Shown: in pieces, positions 16,356 through 24,643 of the stretch
Numbering within the stretch: position 1 is the first letter of the stretch
Layout of the letters: every line of letters starts with the position of its first letter
NCBI GenBank assembly: GCA_036266075.1
Contig: DATANV010000038.1
Location: forward strand, 20,784-84,783
Reading direction: 5' to 3'
Origin: VRUE01 sp036266075
GTDB taxonomy: Bacteria > Actinomycetota > Thermoleophilia > Solirubrobacterales > 70-9
DNA length: 64,000 nucleotides
Made by a program: the position numbers and the translations under genes
The notes under the pieces: generated by a model
What the model saw: only the letters and a program-made list of their open reading frames with translations
What the model was told of the DNA's origin: nothing
Database searches by the model: none

Positions 16356-17282
16356 ATGGAGGCCAAAGAGGCGACCGGGACCCAACCGCGGACCGAGCGG
16401 GCCGACTTCCAGGCGACCGCCGATCCGGCCCTGAACGAGGCGGCGGACCGCACCGCTGACGTCAAGCTGCTCAGCTACACGGAGCTCTACTCGCTCTGGG
16501 AGCGCCAGCAGTGGCAGACCCAGGAGCTGGACTTCACCCGCGACCGCGAAGACTGGCACGAGCGGATCGACGCTGAGGAGCGCTTCCAGCGGATGTACGG
16601 TCTCTCGTCGTTCTTCATCGGCGAGCAGAAGGTTGCCGAGGAGCTGGGGCCGATCATGCGCGCCGCTCCGACCGAGGACCAGAAAGTCTTCCTCTGCACG
16701 CAGATCGCCGACGAGGCGCGCCACGTGCGCTTCTTCGAGCGCTTCTACCGCGAGGTCGGCGTGCTCGAGGCGGACGGCCTCTCGGAAATGCTCGAGGAGA
16801 CCTCCGAGCACCTCAACGACAACTTCGGCCGCCTCTTCGACGAGATGCTGAAGCAGCGCACCGACCGGCTCTCAGCCGAGCCGGAGGACACCGAGGCCCT
16901 GGTTGAGGCGGTGACCCTCTACCACATGGTCATCGAGGGAATGCTGGCGCTCACCGGGCAGCACTTCATCATGGACTTCAACGAAAAGGAAGACACCCTG
17001 CCGGCCTTCGTCGAGGGCTTTCAGAACGTCGCCCGCGACGAGCATCGCCACGTCGCCTTCGGCTCGGTCTTTTTGCGCGAGAAGGCGCGTGAGGACGATC
17101 GCTTCAAGCAGGCGATCCAGCGCACGCTGGAGGAGTCGCTGCCGGTTGCCGACAAGGTCCTCTCGCCGCCCTGGGCGCCCGAGGATGAGGACTATGAGCT
17201 GTTCGGCTACTCGCTCGAAGACACCCGCAAGTTCGCCGGCACCTGCCTGATGCGGCGGCTGAAAGTGATCGGCCTGGGCTGA
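16356..17282 (+). CDS. R2-like ferritin-fold di-metal oxidase
   Basis: 308 residues of the ribonucleotide-reductase small-subunit/R2-like family. Metal ligands appear in the expected order: Glu in FFIGEQKVAEE (about residue 89), ExxH in DEARHVRFFER (about 119), Glu in HMVIEGMLAL, and ExxH in RDEHRHVAFG (about 228). No class I large subunit lies nearby and the radical tyrosine environment of true NrdF is not clear, so an R2-like ligand-binding oxidase (R2lox) is as likely as a reductase subunit. A strong ggaggagag site precedes the ATG at 16356. Confidence 0.82.
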   Translation: MEAKEATGTQPRTERADFQATADPALNEAADRTADVKLLSYTELYSLWERQQWQTQELDFTRDREDWHERIDAEERFQRMYGLSSFFIGEQKVAEELGPIMRAAPTEDQKVFLCTQIADEARHVRFFERFYREVGVLEADGLSEMLEETSEHLNDNFGRLFDEMLKQRTDRLSAEPEDTEALVEAVTLYHMVIEGMLALTGQHFIMDFNEKEDTLPAFVEGFQNVARDEHRHVAFGSVFLREKAREDDRFKQAIQRTLEESLPVADKVLSPPWAPEDEDYELFGYSLEDTRKFAGTCLMRRLKVIGLG

Positions 17283-17286
17283 GCGC

Positions 17287-18825
17287 CTATTCGGCGGCGG
17301 TGGAAGATTCGCTCCCGCTGCCCGATTCGGAAGTCGAGCCGCTCGCGGGCGGGCCTTCGGCTGGCGGGGCCGGTTCGCTCGGCGTCGTGCTTTCCGGCGG
17401 CGGGGTGCTTTCGACTGCCGGGGGAGGCGCTTCGGCCGGCGCCGGTTTCGCACCGACGGTGACGACGACGGTGTCGCTCCCGACGGGGGCACCGGCAGCG
17501 CCAGTCGGCGGTTTGGCGGCCGTCAGCGAGGTCTGGTTGGACGCGACTTCCTGATGCCCGTCGCCGCTGCTGGATTGACCGGCGGCTTCATCGCTCGGCG
17601 GTGGCTCCGGAGCCTCCGTAACCGCTTCGACTGGGATTGCGGCGGGCGGTTCGGGCGCCGGCGCTTCCACGGGTGGCGGCTTGGCTGGCACGGCGGCGAC
17701 GTGCCGTGGCGCCAGCGACGGTCCCGCGCTCGAGATACGCGCCGGCGAGGAGCTCTTCGGCGCCGGCGAGGTATCGACCTTCTGGTTGACCTCGACCGCG
17801 CCGGCGGTGAGCACGGCGGCGGTCACCACGCCGGCCACGGCCTTGGTGCCGATCGCCCCACCGACCGCGCCGATGCCGCCGGCGGCGCCGCCACCACCCA
17901 GCGCCGCACTGACGCCGCCCACGGCGCCCGCGCCGGCACCAGCGGTTGCGCCGGCCGTGGCGCCTGCGCCGGCCGCGGTGCTCGCGCTCCCGGCGGCGCC
18001 GCCACCGGCCCCTCCGAGGCCGAGCTTGGAGGCGATGAAGCCTTTCAGCGCCAGCAGCGGCCCGACCGGGGAGAGGGCCGCCAGCACCTTGTCGTTGGAG
18101 CGGACCTGCGAGCGGAAGTCAGCGCACTCCTCGCAGTCGCGGACGTGACGCCGCACCGGACCGGAGACCTTGCGCAGCCCCTCGACCGCCTCGGCCAGCT
18201 CGAGGCGCACCTCGCCGCAGGTCAGCTGCCGCGCTTGGCTGGCCTCGGCAAGCGAGATCCGCGCCCGCACAAGCAGCGACTTGACCGAGGGCACGCTGGT
18301 CTCCATCGCGGCGGCGATTTCCTCGTAGGACATGGCGTCCATCTCGCGCAGCAGCAGCGCCGTGCGCTGCGTCTCGGGAAGCTTGCCGACGTCGTCGAGG
18401 AGCCGGCGGAACTCCTCGCGGTTGTGGACCTTCTCGGCGGTCGTGGCGGCCTCGACGACGGGAACCATGTCCATCGACTCCTGCGCGTCGGCGGTTGGCT
18501 TGCGCAGGTGGTTGAGGCAGCGGTTGCGGGCGATCCGGTAGAGCCAGGGGCGCAGGTTGATCTCGCGCTCGTCGGCCAGCATCGCCCGGTAGGCATTGAC
18601 GAAGACCTCCTGCAGGACGTCCTCAGCGTCCTCGGTCGAGCCGAGCATCTGCCGACAGAAGCCGAGCAGGCGGCCTTGATAGCGGTCGACGATCGTCTCG
18701 AAGGCGCCGGCGTTGCCGCTGCGGGCCATCGCGATCAAGCGGGCGTCCCCCTGCAGCTTCAACAGAGGCGAGCGGCGGGCCAGAAGTCCGCGCTGACTGG
18801 CGTGGGTTAGAGCCGATGCCTCCAA
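17287..18825 (-). CDS. ECF sigma factor fused to zinc-finger anti-sigma and membrane-spanning region
   Basis: The N-terminal 190 residues are a sigma-70 ECF protein: region 2 (AFETIVDRYQGRLLGFCRQML, DAEDVLQEVFVNAYR, LRPWLYRIARNRCLNHLR) and region 4 (LPETQRTALLLREMDAMSYEEIAAAM, VPSVKSLLVRAR). It continues in frame into HVRDCEECADF, an HxxxCxxC anti-sigma zinc-finger motif, then a Gly/Ala-rich hydrophobic stretch with one likely span (AVAGVVTAAVLTAGAVEV) and a long Pro/Ser/Thr/Glu-rich, presumably extracellular tail. I chose the TTG at 18825 (ggagag 6 bases upstream); a TTG at 18909 is possible. It converges on the R2-like gene with only 4 bases between the stops. Confidence 0.85.
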   Translation of the reverse strand: MEASALTHASQRGLLARRSPLLKLQGDARLIAMARSGNAGAFETIVDRYQGRLLGFCRQMLGSTEDAEDVLQEVFVNAYRAMLADEREINLRPWLYRIARNRCLNHLRKPTADAQESMDMVPVVEAATTAEKVHNREEFRRLLDDVGKLPETQRTALLLREMDAMSYEEIAAAMETSVPSVKSLLVRARISLAEASQARQLTCGEVRLELAEAVEGLRKVSGPVRRHVRDCEECADFRSQVRSNDKVLAALSPVGPLLALKGFIASKLGLGGAGGGAAGSASTAAGAGATAGATAGAGAGAVGGVSAALGGGGAAGGIGAVGGAIGTKAVAGVVTAAVLTAGAVEVNQKVDTSPAPKSSSPARISSAGPSLAPRHVAAVPAKPPPVEAPAPEPPAAIPVEAVTEAPEPPPSDEAAGQSSSGDGHQEVASNQTSLTAAKPPTGAAGAPVGSDTVVVTVGAKPAPAEAPPPAVESTPPPESTTPSEPAPPAEGPPASGSTSESGSGSESSTAAE

Positions 18826-18993
18826 GCTGCACTCTCCAGGGAAGGCGTTGTGGATGGCCTTGTCGTCAGTAGCGACACCGTAGCAATGCGATAGTTGCGG
18901 TCTGGCCAAAGATTTAGCGCGGCTTTATCCGTGCTGAATCGGACGATCGGCCATGTCTTGCGCTTAGGGGGCTCAGTTTGGCTTCAGCAGCAG

Positions 18994-19079
18994 TGCCCGG
19001 GGCGGGACTCGAACCCGCAAGCCCCTTACGGGGCAGCGCATTTTAAGTGCGCCGCTTTTGCCAGTTTCGCCACCCGGGC
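18994..19079 (-). tRNA. tRNA-Leu (TAA anticodon)
   Basis: On the minus strand the acceptor arms GCCCGGG and CCCGGGC pair fully. The anticodon loop reads acTTAAaat (TAA), the T arm is GCGGG-TTCGAGT-CCCGC, and a long variable arm (CCCC-GTAA-GGGG) marks a class II leucine tRNA. 86 nt; no encoded CCA. Confidence 0.95.
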
Positions 19080-19201
19080 ATCCCTCATTATTCCGCCGCC
19101 TGCTCCGCTTCGCGTCCGCGGCGGCGGCAATCGCCACATCGACGCCGCTCGCGGAGAATCAGATCGTGACGCTCGCTAATCGGTTGACATAGGCTCGCGC
19201 G

Positions 19202-20812
19202 GTGGACCACGGAGGCAGGATCGTCGCGAAGGCGCTTAAGTCGCGCGGCGTCAGTCATCTCTTCACCCTCTCCGGCGGTCATCTCTTCTCGATCTATGAC
19301 GGCTGCAAAGCCGAGGGGATCCAGATCGTCGACGTGCGACACGAGCAGACCGCGGTGTTCGCCGCCGAGGGCTTCGCCAAGGCGACGCGCCGACTCGGGG
19401 TGGCGGCGCTGACCGCGGGGCCCGGTGTGACCAACGGGGTCAGCGCGATCGCCGGTGCGCAGGCCAACTGCTCGCCGATCTGCGTGCTCGGCGGCCGGGC
19501 ACCGGAGCTGCGCTGGGGCTCCGGCTCCCTGCAGGAGATCGACCACTTGCCATTCGTCTCGCCGCTGGTCAAGTCGGCGGAGACGGTCAGGGAGGCCGAT
19601 CGGATCGGCGAGCGGACCGCGGCAGCGCTAGACCTGGCCCTCACCGCGCCCTTCGGGCCGACCTTTGTCGATTTCCCGCTCGACGTCGTCTTCAGCGAGG
19701 CGGAGGCGGGTTTGCCGGAGTCTGCGCCTTCCGCTCCGCAGCCGGCGAGCGGGGTGGAGGAGGCCGCGGCGCTCCTCGCGAGGGCCGAGCGGCCGGCGAT
19801 CATGGCCGGCAGCGGCCTTTACTGGGGTCATGGTGAGGCCGAGCTGCGAGCGCTCGCCGAGGCACTGGGCATTCCGGTCTTCCTCAACGGCTTGGGCCGC
19901 GGTTGCTTGCCCGCCGACCACGAGCTGGCCTTCAGCCGGGCCCGGGGAACGGGCCTCAAGGGGGCGGACGTCGCAATGGTGGTCGGCGTGCCGATCGACT
20001 TTCGCCTCGGCTTCGGTGGCAGCTTCGGCGAGGAGACGAAACTGATTCGCCTCGATGCAGCGGCCAATGAGCTGACCGCCAACCGCGCCCCCGAGGTCGA
20101 CCTGGTCGGCGACGTCGCGGCCACCCTGGCCGGGATTCGAGACTCGATCGGCGAGGTGGAGGCGCGCAGCGCCAGGTGGTTGGAGGCGCTGCGCGAGGTC
20201 GAGGCGCACAAACGTGCCGCCGAGCAGGACGAGCTGAACGACGATCGCTCGCCGCTGCACCCAGTCCGCGTCTACAAGGAGCTCGGCGAAGTGCTCGACC
20301 GGGACGCGATCGTCGTCGGCGACGGCGGCGACTTCGTTTCCTATGCGGGTCGGCTCGTCGAGACCTACGAGCCCGGCTGCTGGATGGACCCCGGTCCGTT
20401 CGGCTGCCTCGGCGCCGGCCCCGGCCAGGCGCTCGGCGCAAAGCTCGCCCGGCCCGATCGCCAGGTCTGCCTGCTGCTCGGCGACGGCGCCTTCGGCTTC
20501 GCGGGCATGGAGTTCGACACTTTGGCGCGTCACGGTCTGCCTGTGGTGGGCGTGATGGGCAACAACGGCATCTGGGCGCTGGAGCACCACCCGATGAAGT
20601 TCCTCTACGGCTACTCGGTGGCGGCTGAGCTGCGGCCCGAAACGCCCTACGAGAAGGTGGTCGAAGCGCTCGGCTGCGAGGGGGTGGCGGTCCGCGACCC
20701 GGCTGAGCTGCGGCCGGCCTTGGAGCGCGCCTTCGAATCGGGTCGGCCGACGTTGGTGAACGTCCTAACCGACCCTGAGGTCGTCTACCCACGCAAGTCG
20801 AATTTGGCTTGA
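19202..20812 (+). CDS. ThDP-dependent enzyme of the acetolactate synthase/oxalyl-CoA decarboxylase type
   Basis: 536 residues in the usual order: N-terminal Pyr domain with the cofactor-activating Glu in VRHEQTAVFAAEG (about residue 48), AALTAGPGVTNGVSAI, a central domain, and the PP domain with CLLLGDGAFGF (about residue 427) and MGNNGIWALEHH, the GDG-NN Mg-ThDP motif. The family decarboxylates 2-oxo acids and transfers the resulting unit. No regulatory subunit or CoA-specific gene lies nearby, so the substrate is open. The GTG at 19202 puts the family motifs at normal distances. Confidence 0.85.
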   Translation: MDHGGRIVAKALKSRGVSHLFTLSGGHLFSIYDGCKAEGIQIVDVRHEQTAVFAAEGFAKATRRLGVAALTAGPGVTNGVSAIAGAQANCSPICVLGGRAPELRWGSGSLQEIDHLPFVSPLVKSAETVREADRIGERTAAALDLALTAPFGPTFVDFPLDVVFSEAEAGLPESAPSAPQPASGVEEAAALLARAERPAIMAGSGLYWGHGEAELRALAEALGIPVFLNGLGRGCLPADHELAFSRARGTGLKGADVAMVVGVPIDFRLGFGGSFGEETKLIRLDAAANELTANRAPEVDLVGDVAATLAGIRDSIGEVEARSARWLEALREVEAHKRAAEQDELNDDRSPLHPVRVYKELGEVLDRDAIVVGDGGDFVSYAGRLVETYEPGCWMDPGPFGCLGAGPGQALGAKLARPDRQVCLLLGDGAFGFAGMEFDTLARHGLPVVGVMGNNGIWALEHHPMKFLYGYSVAAELRPETPYEKVVEALGCEGVAVRDPAELRPALERAFESGRPTLVNVLTDPEVVYPRKSNLA

Positions 20813-21230
20813 GAGAGCGAAAACTGGCTGCTCGGCCAGTCAGTTTGCGAACGGGCGCCCAAACGAGAATCGACCGCCATCTCTGGCGGCCGATTCAAGG
20901 TGGTCCCTCAGGACGGGCAGGGGTACGTCTTCAGGGACCAGTTCCTATTCGGTGGGCTCAGACGGCGGGAGGCGCCATGATGCGGCAATCGTCCGAACCC
21001 TATTCCGGGATTGCGGTGGGGACCTCCGTCCTCACCTCGTTCCCGATGTGATGATTATGCGGTCGCCTATCCGGAATGTCTAGATGTGCCGTTTCCCGCT
21101 ACTCATAACTCGGTAGCCCGACTTTACCAAGTTTTTGGGGTTCGAGCGCTGTCTTTACCCATCTGTAAGGCGCCGGAAAACTCGGCTGTACACTGGGTCC
21201 CACGAGCTTTGTGCGGCGCTGTTCTCGATG
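20813..21230. other. 418-bp convergent intergenic region with three hairpins
   Basis: No coding frame here has recognisable content. Three inverted repeats are visible: actggc-tgctcg-gccagt (20823-20840) flanked by aa and cagttt, ccgcca-tctc-tggcgg (20874-20889) inside longer atcg/cgat ends, and tggtccct (20901-20908) with agggacca (20933-20940). They lie after the plus-strand ThDP gene and far beyond the minus-strand ppx stop. The first is a plausible terminator; the others could be part of a structured 3' RNA. The part from about 21040 on is less GC-rich. Confidence 0.45.
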
Positions 21231-22166
21231 TTAGCCGCGCTGCGCAGCAGCCTCGAGGGCGACGCCATAGAGGATGTCGTGCTCGGAAACCCGGATTTGG
21301 TCGAGCTCGAAGACGCGCATTGCCTCGATCAGGATCACCGCGCCGGCGATGATCGTCGGGGCGCGATCCGGGTGGAGGCCCGTGATCGCCTGCCGCTCTG
21401 GCAGTGGCGCCGAGGCGAACTGCGAGAGCAGCCGTTGGATCGTCGTCAGGCTGAGGGCGTGGCCGTGAACGCGTGAGGGGTCATAGGGCTCGAGTCCCAA
21501 CTCGACCGAGGCGAGGGAGGTGGGCGTGCCGGCGACGGCAATGCCCTGCGCGGCGCGCGCCTCCGGGCGGTTCTCGAGCGCCTCGCCGATCAGGCTCCGG
21601 ACGTCGGCCGCCAGGTCCTCCATCTCGGCTGCGGTCGGCGGGTCGCCGGAGAAGTGGCGCTCGGTGTGGCGCACGACGCCCGCCTGCAGCGAGGCGTGGA
21701 AGTCGATCTCGGTGCCGGCACCGACGACCATCTCGGTCGAGCCACCGCCGATGTCGATCACCAGCGTCGGCTCGTCCGGCGGCTGCTCCGCTGTCGCGCC
21801 GCGATAGGTCAGGCGTGCCTCCTCCTCGCCGTCGAGCACCCGCGCCGAGAGCGCGAAGCGCTCGCGCAGCTCGGCGATGAATGCGCTGCCGTTCGAGGCG
21901 TCCCGTACGGCGCTGGTGGCGATGGCGACAACTGTTTCGGCCCCCTTCTCACGATAGCTCTCGGCGTACCCGGCGATCGCCTCGCAGGCCGCCTCGATCG
22001 CCTCGGCGGAGAGCTGCCCGGAGAGGTCGACCCCTCGCCCCAGCCGCGTCACCGTGCTGCGCCGCACGACCTCCGAAACCCGCCCGCCGTCCACGTCGGC
22101 GACCAGCAACCGCGTCGAGTTGCTGCCCACGTCGACAACCGCCACTCTCTCTGGCCCGCGCGCCAT
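21231..22166 (-). CDS. ppx: Exopolyphosphatase / guanosine pentaphosphatase (Ppx/GppA)
   Basis: 311 residues of the ASKHA-fold Ppx/GppA family, which degrades polyphosphate or pppGpp. The phosphate-1 loop is VAVVDVGSNSTRLLVAD, the second block is VVAIATSAVRDASN, and the phosphate-2 loop is LVIDIGGGSTEMVVG, followed by GVVRHTERHF and HGHALSLTTIQRLL. The length fits the short, single-module actinobacterial type. The start is the ATG at 22164-22166, close to the first motif; a longer in-frame version to 22232 only adds residues without family support. Confidence 0.92.
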   Translation of the reverse strand: MARGPERVAVVDVGSNSTRLLVADVDGGRVSEVVRRSTVTRLGRGVDLSGQLSAEAIEAACEAIAGYAESYREKGAETVVAIATSAVRDASNGSAFIAELRERFALSARVLDGEEEARLTYRGATAEQPPDEPTLVIDIGGGSTEMVVGAGTEIDFHASLQAGVVRHTERHFSGDPPTAAEMEDLAADVRSLIGEALENRPEARAAQGIAVAGTPTSLASVELGLEPYDPSRVHGHALSLTTIQRLLSQFASAPLPERQAITGLHPDRAPTIIAGAVILIEAMRVFELDQIRVSEHDILYGVALEAAAQRG

Positions 22167-22256
22167 AAGGGCCGGGCACTCTAGACGCAAGCGCCCCTGC
22201 GCGTCCCAGCCAAACCCGCCCCAAGCACCCACCCATTGCTAGCATGGACAGATCGC

Positions 22257-22330
<74 letters not shown>

Positions 22331-22339
22331 TAGGAGAAA

Positions 22340-22362
22340 GCCCCGCAAAAGCGGGGTTTTTT
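22340..22362 (+). terminator. Rho-independent terminator of tRNA-fMet
   Basis: gccccgc-aaaa-gcgggg followed by six T residues, 9 bases after the tRNA. Degraded versions follow three of the downstream tRNA fragments (29038, 31842, 32924). Confidence 0.9.
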
Positions 22363-22391
22363 CGTGTCTAGAGCTATGTGTCACAGGCGTC

Positions 22392-22414
22392 GCGGGTACC
22401 AATCGGGTCACAAT
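22392..22414 (+). repeat. Paired direct repeats, possible integrase arm site
   Basis: cgggtaccaat and cgggtcacaat lie 11 bases apart, 60 bases after the tRNA-fMet. Close relatives lie at 28931 and 31947, each about 100 bases from a tRNA fragment. Confidence 0.4.
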
Positions 22415-22437
22415 TTTGCGAGCGGGGTAGTTGTTGG

Positions 22438-22459
22438 GCGCTCGCACCGGTGCGAGCGC
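22438..22459. promoter_or_regulatory. 22-bp perfect palindrome
   Basis: Half-site gcgctcgcacc with its exact complement and no spacer. It sits in the otherwise non-coding start of the island; operator or recombination site. Confidence 0.35.
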
Positions 22460-22489
22460 AGGCAGCATTCCCGGCGGAGCGGGAAGTCA

Positions 22490-22704
22490 GAAAAGTTGCT
22501 CGCCCTCAGTCGAAGCCGAGCCTGTTCTGGAATTCGCCGGCTCGGCGTGGGCGCGCCAGAGGAGCTCCACGACTTCGGCTGGCTCGCATCGCCTCCCGGG
22601 GCGAGGGCGCCAGCGATCGCCGTGTGGGCGACGTGGATGCCGCGGTCGCCCAGCTCCTCGTGGAGCATCCGCGCGTAGGCGACCTCGCCAGCGAAAGAGA
22701 TGCC
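22490..22704 (-). pseudogene. C-terminal fragment of a short-chain dehydrogenase, frameshifted
   Basis: On the minus strand one frame reads GISFAGEVAYARMLHEELGD and then RGIHVAHTAIAGALAPGGD, the typical late part of an SDR. The reading then continues in another frame as EPAEVVELLWRAHAEPANSR. The Rossmann and catalytic parts are absent. It lies just inside the island, so it looks like the remnant of a gene cut by integration or deletion. The rest of 22363-22893 shows nothing else coding. Confidence 0.6.
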
Positions 22705-22893
22705 GACGCGACGCCGGCGCGGTCGGGGTTGGGCTTGATCGCCGCCCGTCGCCACTTCGCACGGTCCGGTACCGCTGCAGGCGTCGCTCCAGCCGGGGAA
22801 GACCGACGTCATTGCGAGGACGTTCCACGGTTCGGCTGGACGCAGCCGGGTAGCCGCGCTGTGTACGTCCCCCTACGGAAGGAGGTCCCCACG

Positions 22894-23358
22894 ATGGCAT
22901 CCGTGCAAGAGTCGATCGAGGTCGAGGCTCCGGTCCGATCGGCATACAACCAGTGGACCCAGTTGGAGGAGTTCCCGCGCTTCATGGAGGGAGTCGAAGA
23001 GGTCCAGCAGATCGACGACACCCACCTTCGCTGGCGTGCCGAGCTTTGGGGCAAGAGCAAGGAGTGGACCGCTGAGATCACCGAGCAGCGGCCCGACGAG
23101 CGGGTCGCGTGGAAGAACGTCGACGGTGCCGAGAACGCGGGGGTCGTGACCTTCCACCGGATCGGAGAGGGGAAGTCGAAAGTCACCGCCCAGATCGACG
23201 CCAAGCCCGAAAACGCGATCGAGGCGGCCGGCGACCTGCTCGGCATCCTCGACCGCAAGGTGAAGGGCGACCTGCGGCGCTTCAAGGAGTTCATCGAGGC
23301 GAGGGACGGAGAGACGGGCGCCTGGAGGGGCGAGGTCGACCAGGACCCGACGAGCTGA
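22894..23358 (+). CDS. SRPBCC family protein (polyketide cyclase/COQ10-like)
   Basis: 154 residues with the START/SRPBCC pattern: VQESIEVEAPVRSAYNQWTQLEEFPRFMEGVEEV at the N-terminus, LRWRAELWGKSKEWTAEITEQRPDERVAWKN in the middle and a long C-terminal helix (NAIEAAGDLLGILDRKVKGDLRRFKEFIE). Such proteins bind hydrophobic ligands in a helix-grip cavity; the ligand here is unknown. The ATG at 22894 has a strong ggaaggagg 7 bases upstream, which rules out the much longer upstream frame. The next gene starts two bases after the stop. Confidence 0.85.
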   Translation: MASVQESIEVEAPVRSAYNQWTQLEEFPRFMEGVEEVQQIDDTHLRWRAELWGKSKEWTAEITEQRPDERVAWKNVDGAENAGVVTFHRIGEGKSKVTAQIDAKPENAIEAAGDLLGILDRKVKGDLRRFKEFIEARDGETGAWRGEVDQDPTS

Positions 23359-23360
23359 CC

Positions 23361-24057
23361 GTGTCGTCCTCGGCGGCGACCGTTGCGGCCGAGCTGTTTC
23401 GGGGGCTCTCGCACTGGCGGGGGCGCCGCGCCTTCCATCCCTACGGCGTCGGCTTCGCGGGCGAGCTGGAACGGCTCGACGGCGGCGCGGCCCTCCCTGC
23501 CGAGATCGGTGGGGAGGCGATCGTCAGGCTCTCGCGTTCCCTCGGTGCCCCCGAGTGGCTTCCCGATCCCTGTGGGCTGGCGCTCCGCGTCCCCGACGCC
23601 TACGGCCCCGGCAGCCATCAGGATCTGCTGTTGGCGTCCTCAGGACAGGCCCCGTTGGCCCGTCACCTGCTGCTGCCCAGTCGCGGTTTCTACGACCGGC
23701 CCTATTCGTCAATCCTGCCGTACCGACTGGCGGGGAAGATGGTGGTCATGCTGGCGCTGCCGAAGCGCGGTCGCGGCGCAGGCCCGCTCTTGGCGGAGCT
23801 GCGCGAACGCGACCGGGGGGACCTCGAGTTCGAGCTGGCGATTGCGTCGCTTCGGGGTGCTCCGCGGCCGGTGGCCCGGCTGCACCTCGGCCACCGGCTG
23901 CCGGCGGATCCGACCGAGCGCCTGGATTTCGACCCGTGCCAACAGCGGTGGCGGCCTGGAGCCCGCGGGCTGGCTCAACAGGCTGCGCGGGCCGAGCTAC
24001 GGCGCCAGCCAGGCGGGGCGCGCCTCGGCGTATGCGCAGCAGCATCGGCCCGGTTAG
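23361..24057 (+). pseudogene. Conserved actinobacterial protein with a one-base frameshift near its C-terminus
   Basis: From the GTG at 23361 the protein reads FRGLSHWRGRRAFHPYGVGF, VRLSRSLGAPEWLPDPCGLALRVPD, HQDLLLASSG and YDRPYSSILPYRLAG. From memory this resembles an uncharacterised actinobacterial family sometimes labelled phosphodiesterase; I cannot confirm that label. At LDFDP (about 23938) the frame is lost: the expected continuation NSGGGLEPAGWLNRLRGPSY appears one base out of register and runs to a TAG at 24055-24057. One extra c in ccgtgccaac explains it. The gene is either recently broken or misread at one base. Without the shift the frame runs on to 24119 with unrelated residues. 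Confidence 0.65.
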
Positions 24058-24058
24058 C

Positions 24059-24493
24059 TCAAGCGGCTCGGCCGGTCGCAGCCCCTTCCGGCTCCCGCCT
24101 GGGATCGCTTGCCGCGTAGGCGCCGATCCCGAGGACGCCGAGGATCGCGTGCAGGACGTTGTCCTCGCTGTTGACCGGGATGAAGCCGAGAATCGACTCG
24201 CCGTCGCCGATCGCGAAGCCCCAGATCGCCACGACGATGTAAATGGCTCCGAAGACGAGCGCGTACGTTCGCGATGCTGCCGGGCCCGACCTGAACGCGA
24301 GCACCCCGAGTGCACCGCTGGCGATATGGACGAGGTTGTGCCAGGCGTTGACGTCGAGCACGCCGAGGACGGCGTCGACCTCGCCGGGGTCGCCGAACGA
24401 GGAGCTGTAGAAGAAGCCGAGAATGCCGGCAACCACCAGGACGCCCCCGATCAGCCCCGCGTAGAGGCTGGCAGGCGTGTAGGTGTCGTTCAT
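24059..24493 (-). CDS. DUF4383 family membrane protein
   Basis: 144 residues with four hydrophobic segments: LYAGLIGGVLVVAGILGFFY, NLVHIASGALGVLAF, YALVFGAIYIVVAIWGFAIG and NVLHAILGVLGIGAYA. The conserved NxxHxxxGxxG pattern occurs twice (NAWHNLVHIASGALG and EDNVLHAILGVLG), as in DUF4383. Function unknown. The start is ATG at 24491-24493, with gggaaa immediately upstream; an earlier start would add 14 polar residues. It is convergent with the frameshifted gene before it, with one base between the stops. Confidence 0.8.
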   Translation of the reverse strand: MNDTYTPASLYAGLIGGVLVVAGILGFFYSSSFGDPGEVDAVLGVLDVNAWHNLVHIASGALGVLAFRSGPAASRTYALVFGAIYIVVAIWGFAIGDGESILGFIPVNSEDNVLHAILGVLGIGAYAASDPRREPEGAATGRAA

Positions 24494-24643
24494 TTTTCCC
24501 TTTTCCCTCCGGTTTGACGAGACCTTTCCCAGCACCCCGATACCCCACGTAGGCCCGACTCAACCATTCGCTGCAACACCGCGTCGTCGGGCTGGAAGGA
24601 ACTCCACGGTGGCGCAGCCGATACGCATATAACCTTCAGGACC

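Noticed and set aside
18895..19179. Plus-strand frame of 94 codons
   Set aside because: It runs through the tRNA-Leu gene on the other strand.
20809..21352. Two overlapping plus-strand frames of 80 and 113 codons
   Set aside because: No ribosome sites or motifs, and they run across hairpins and into the ppx gene.
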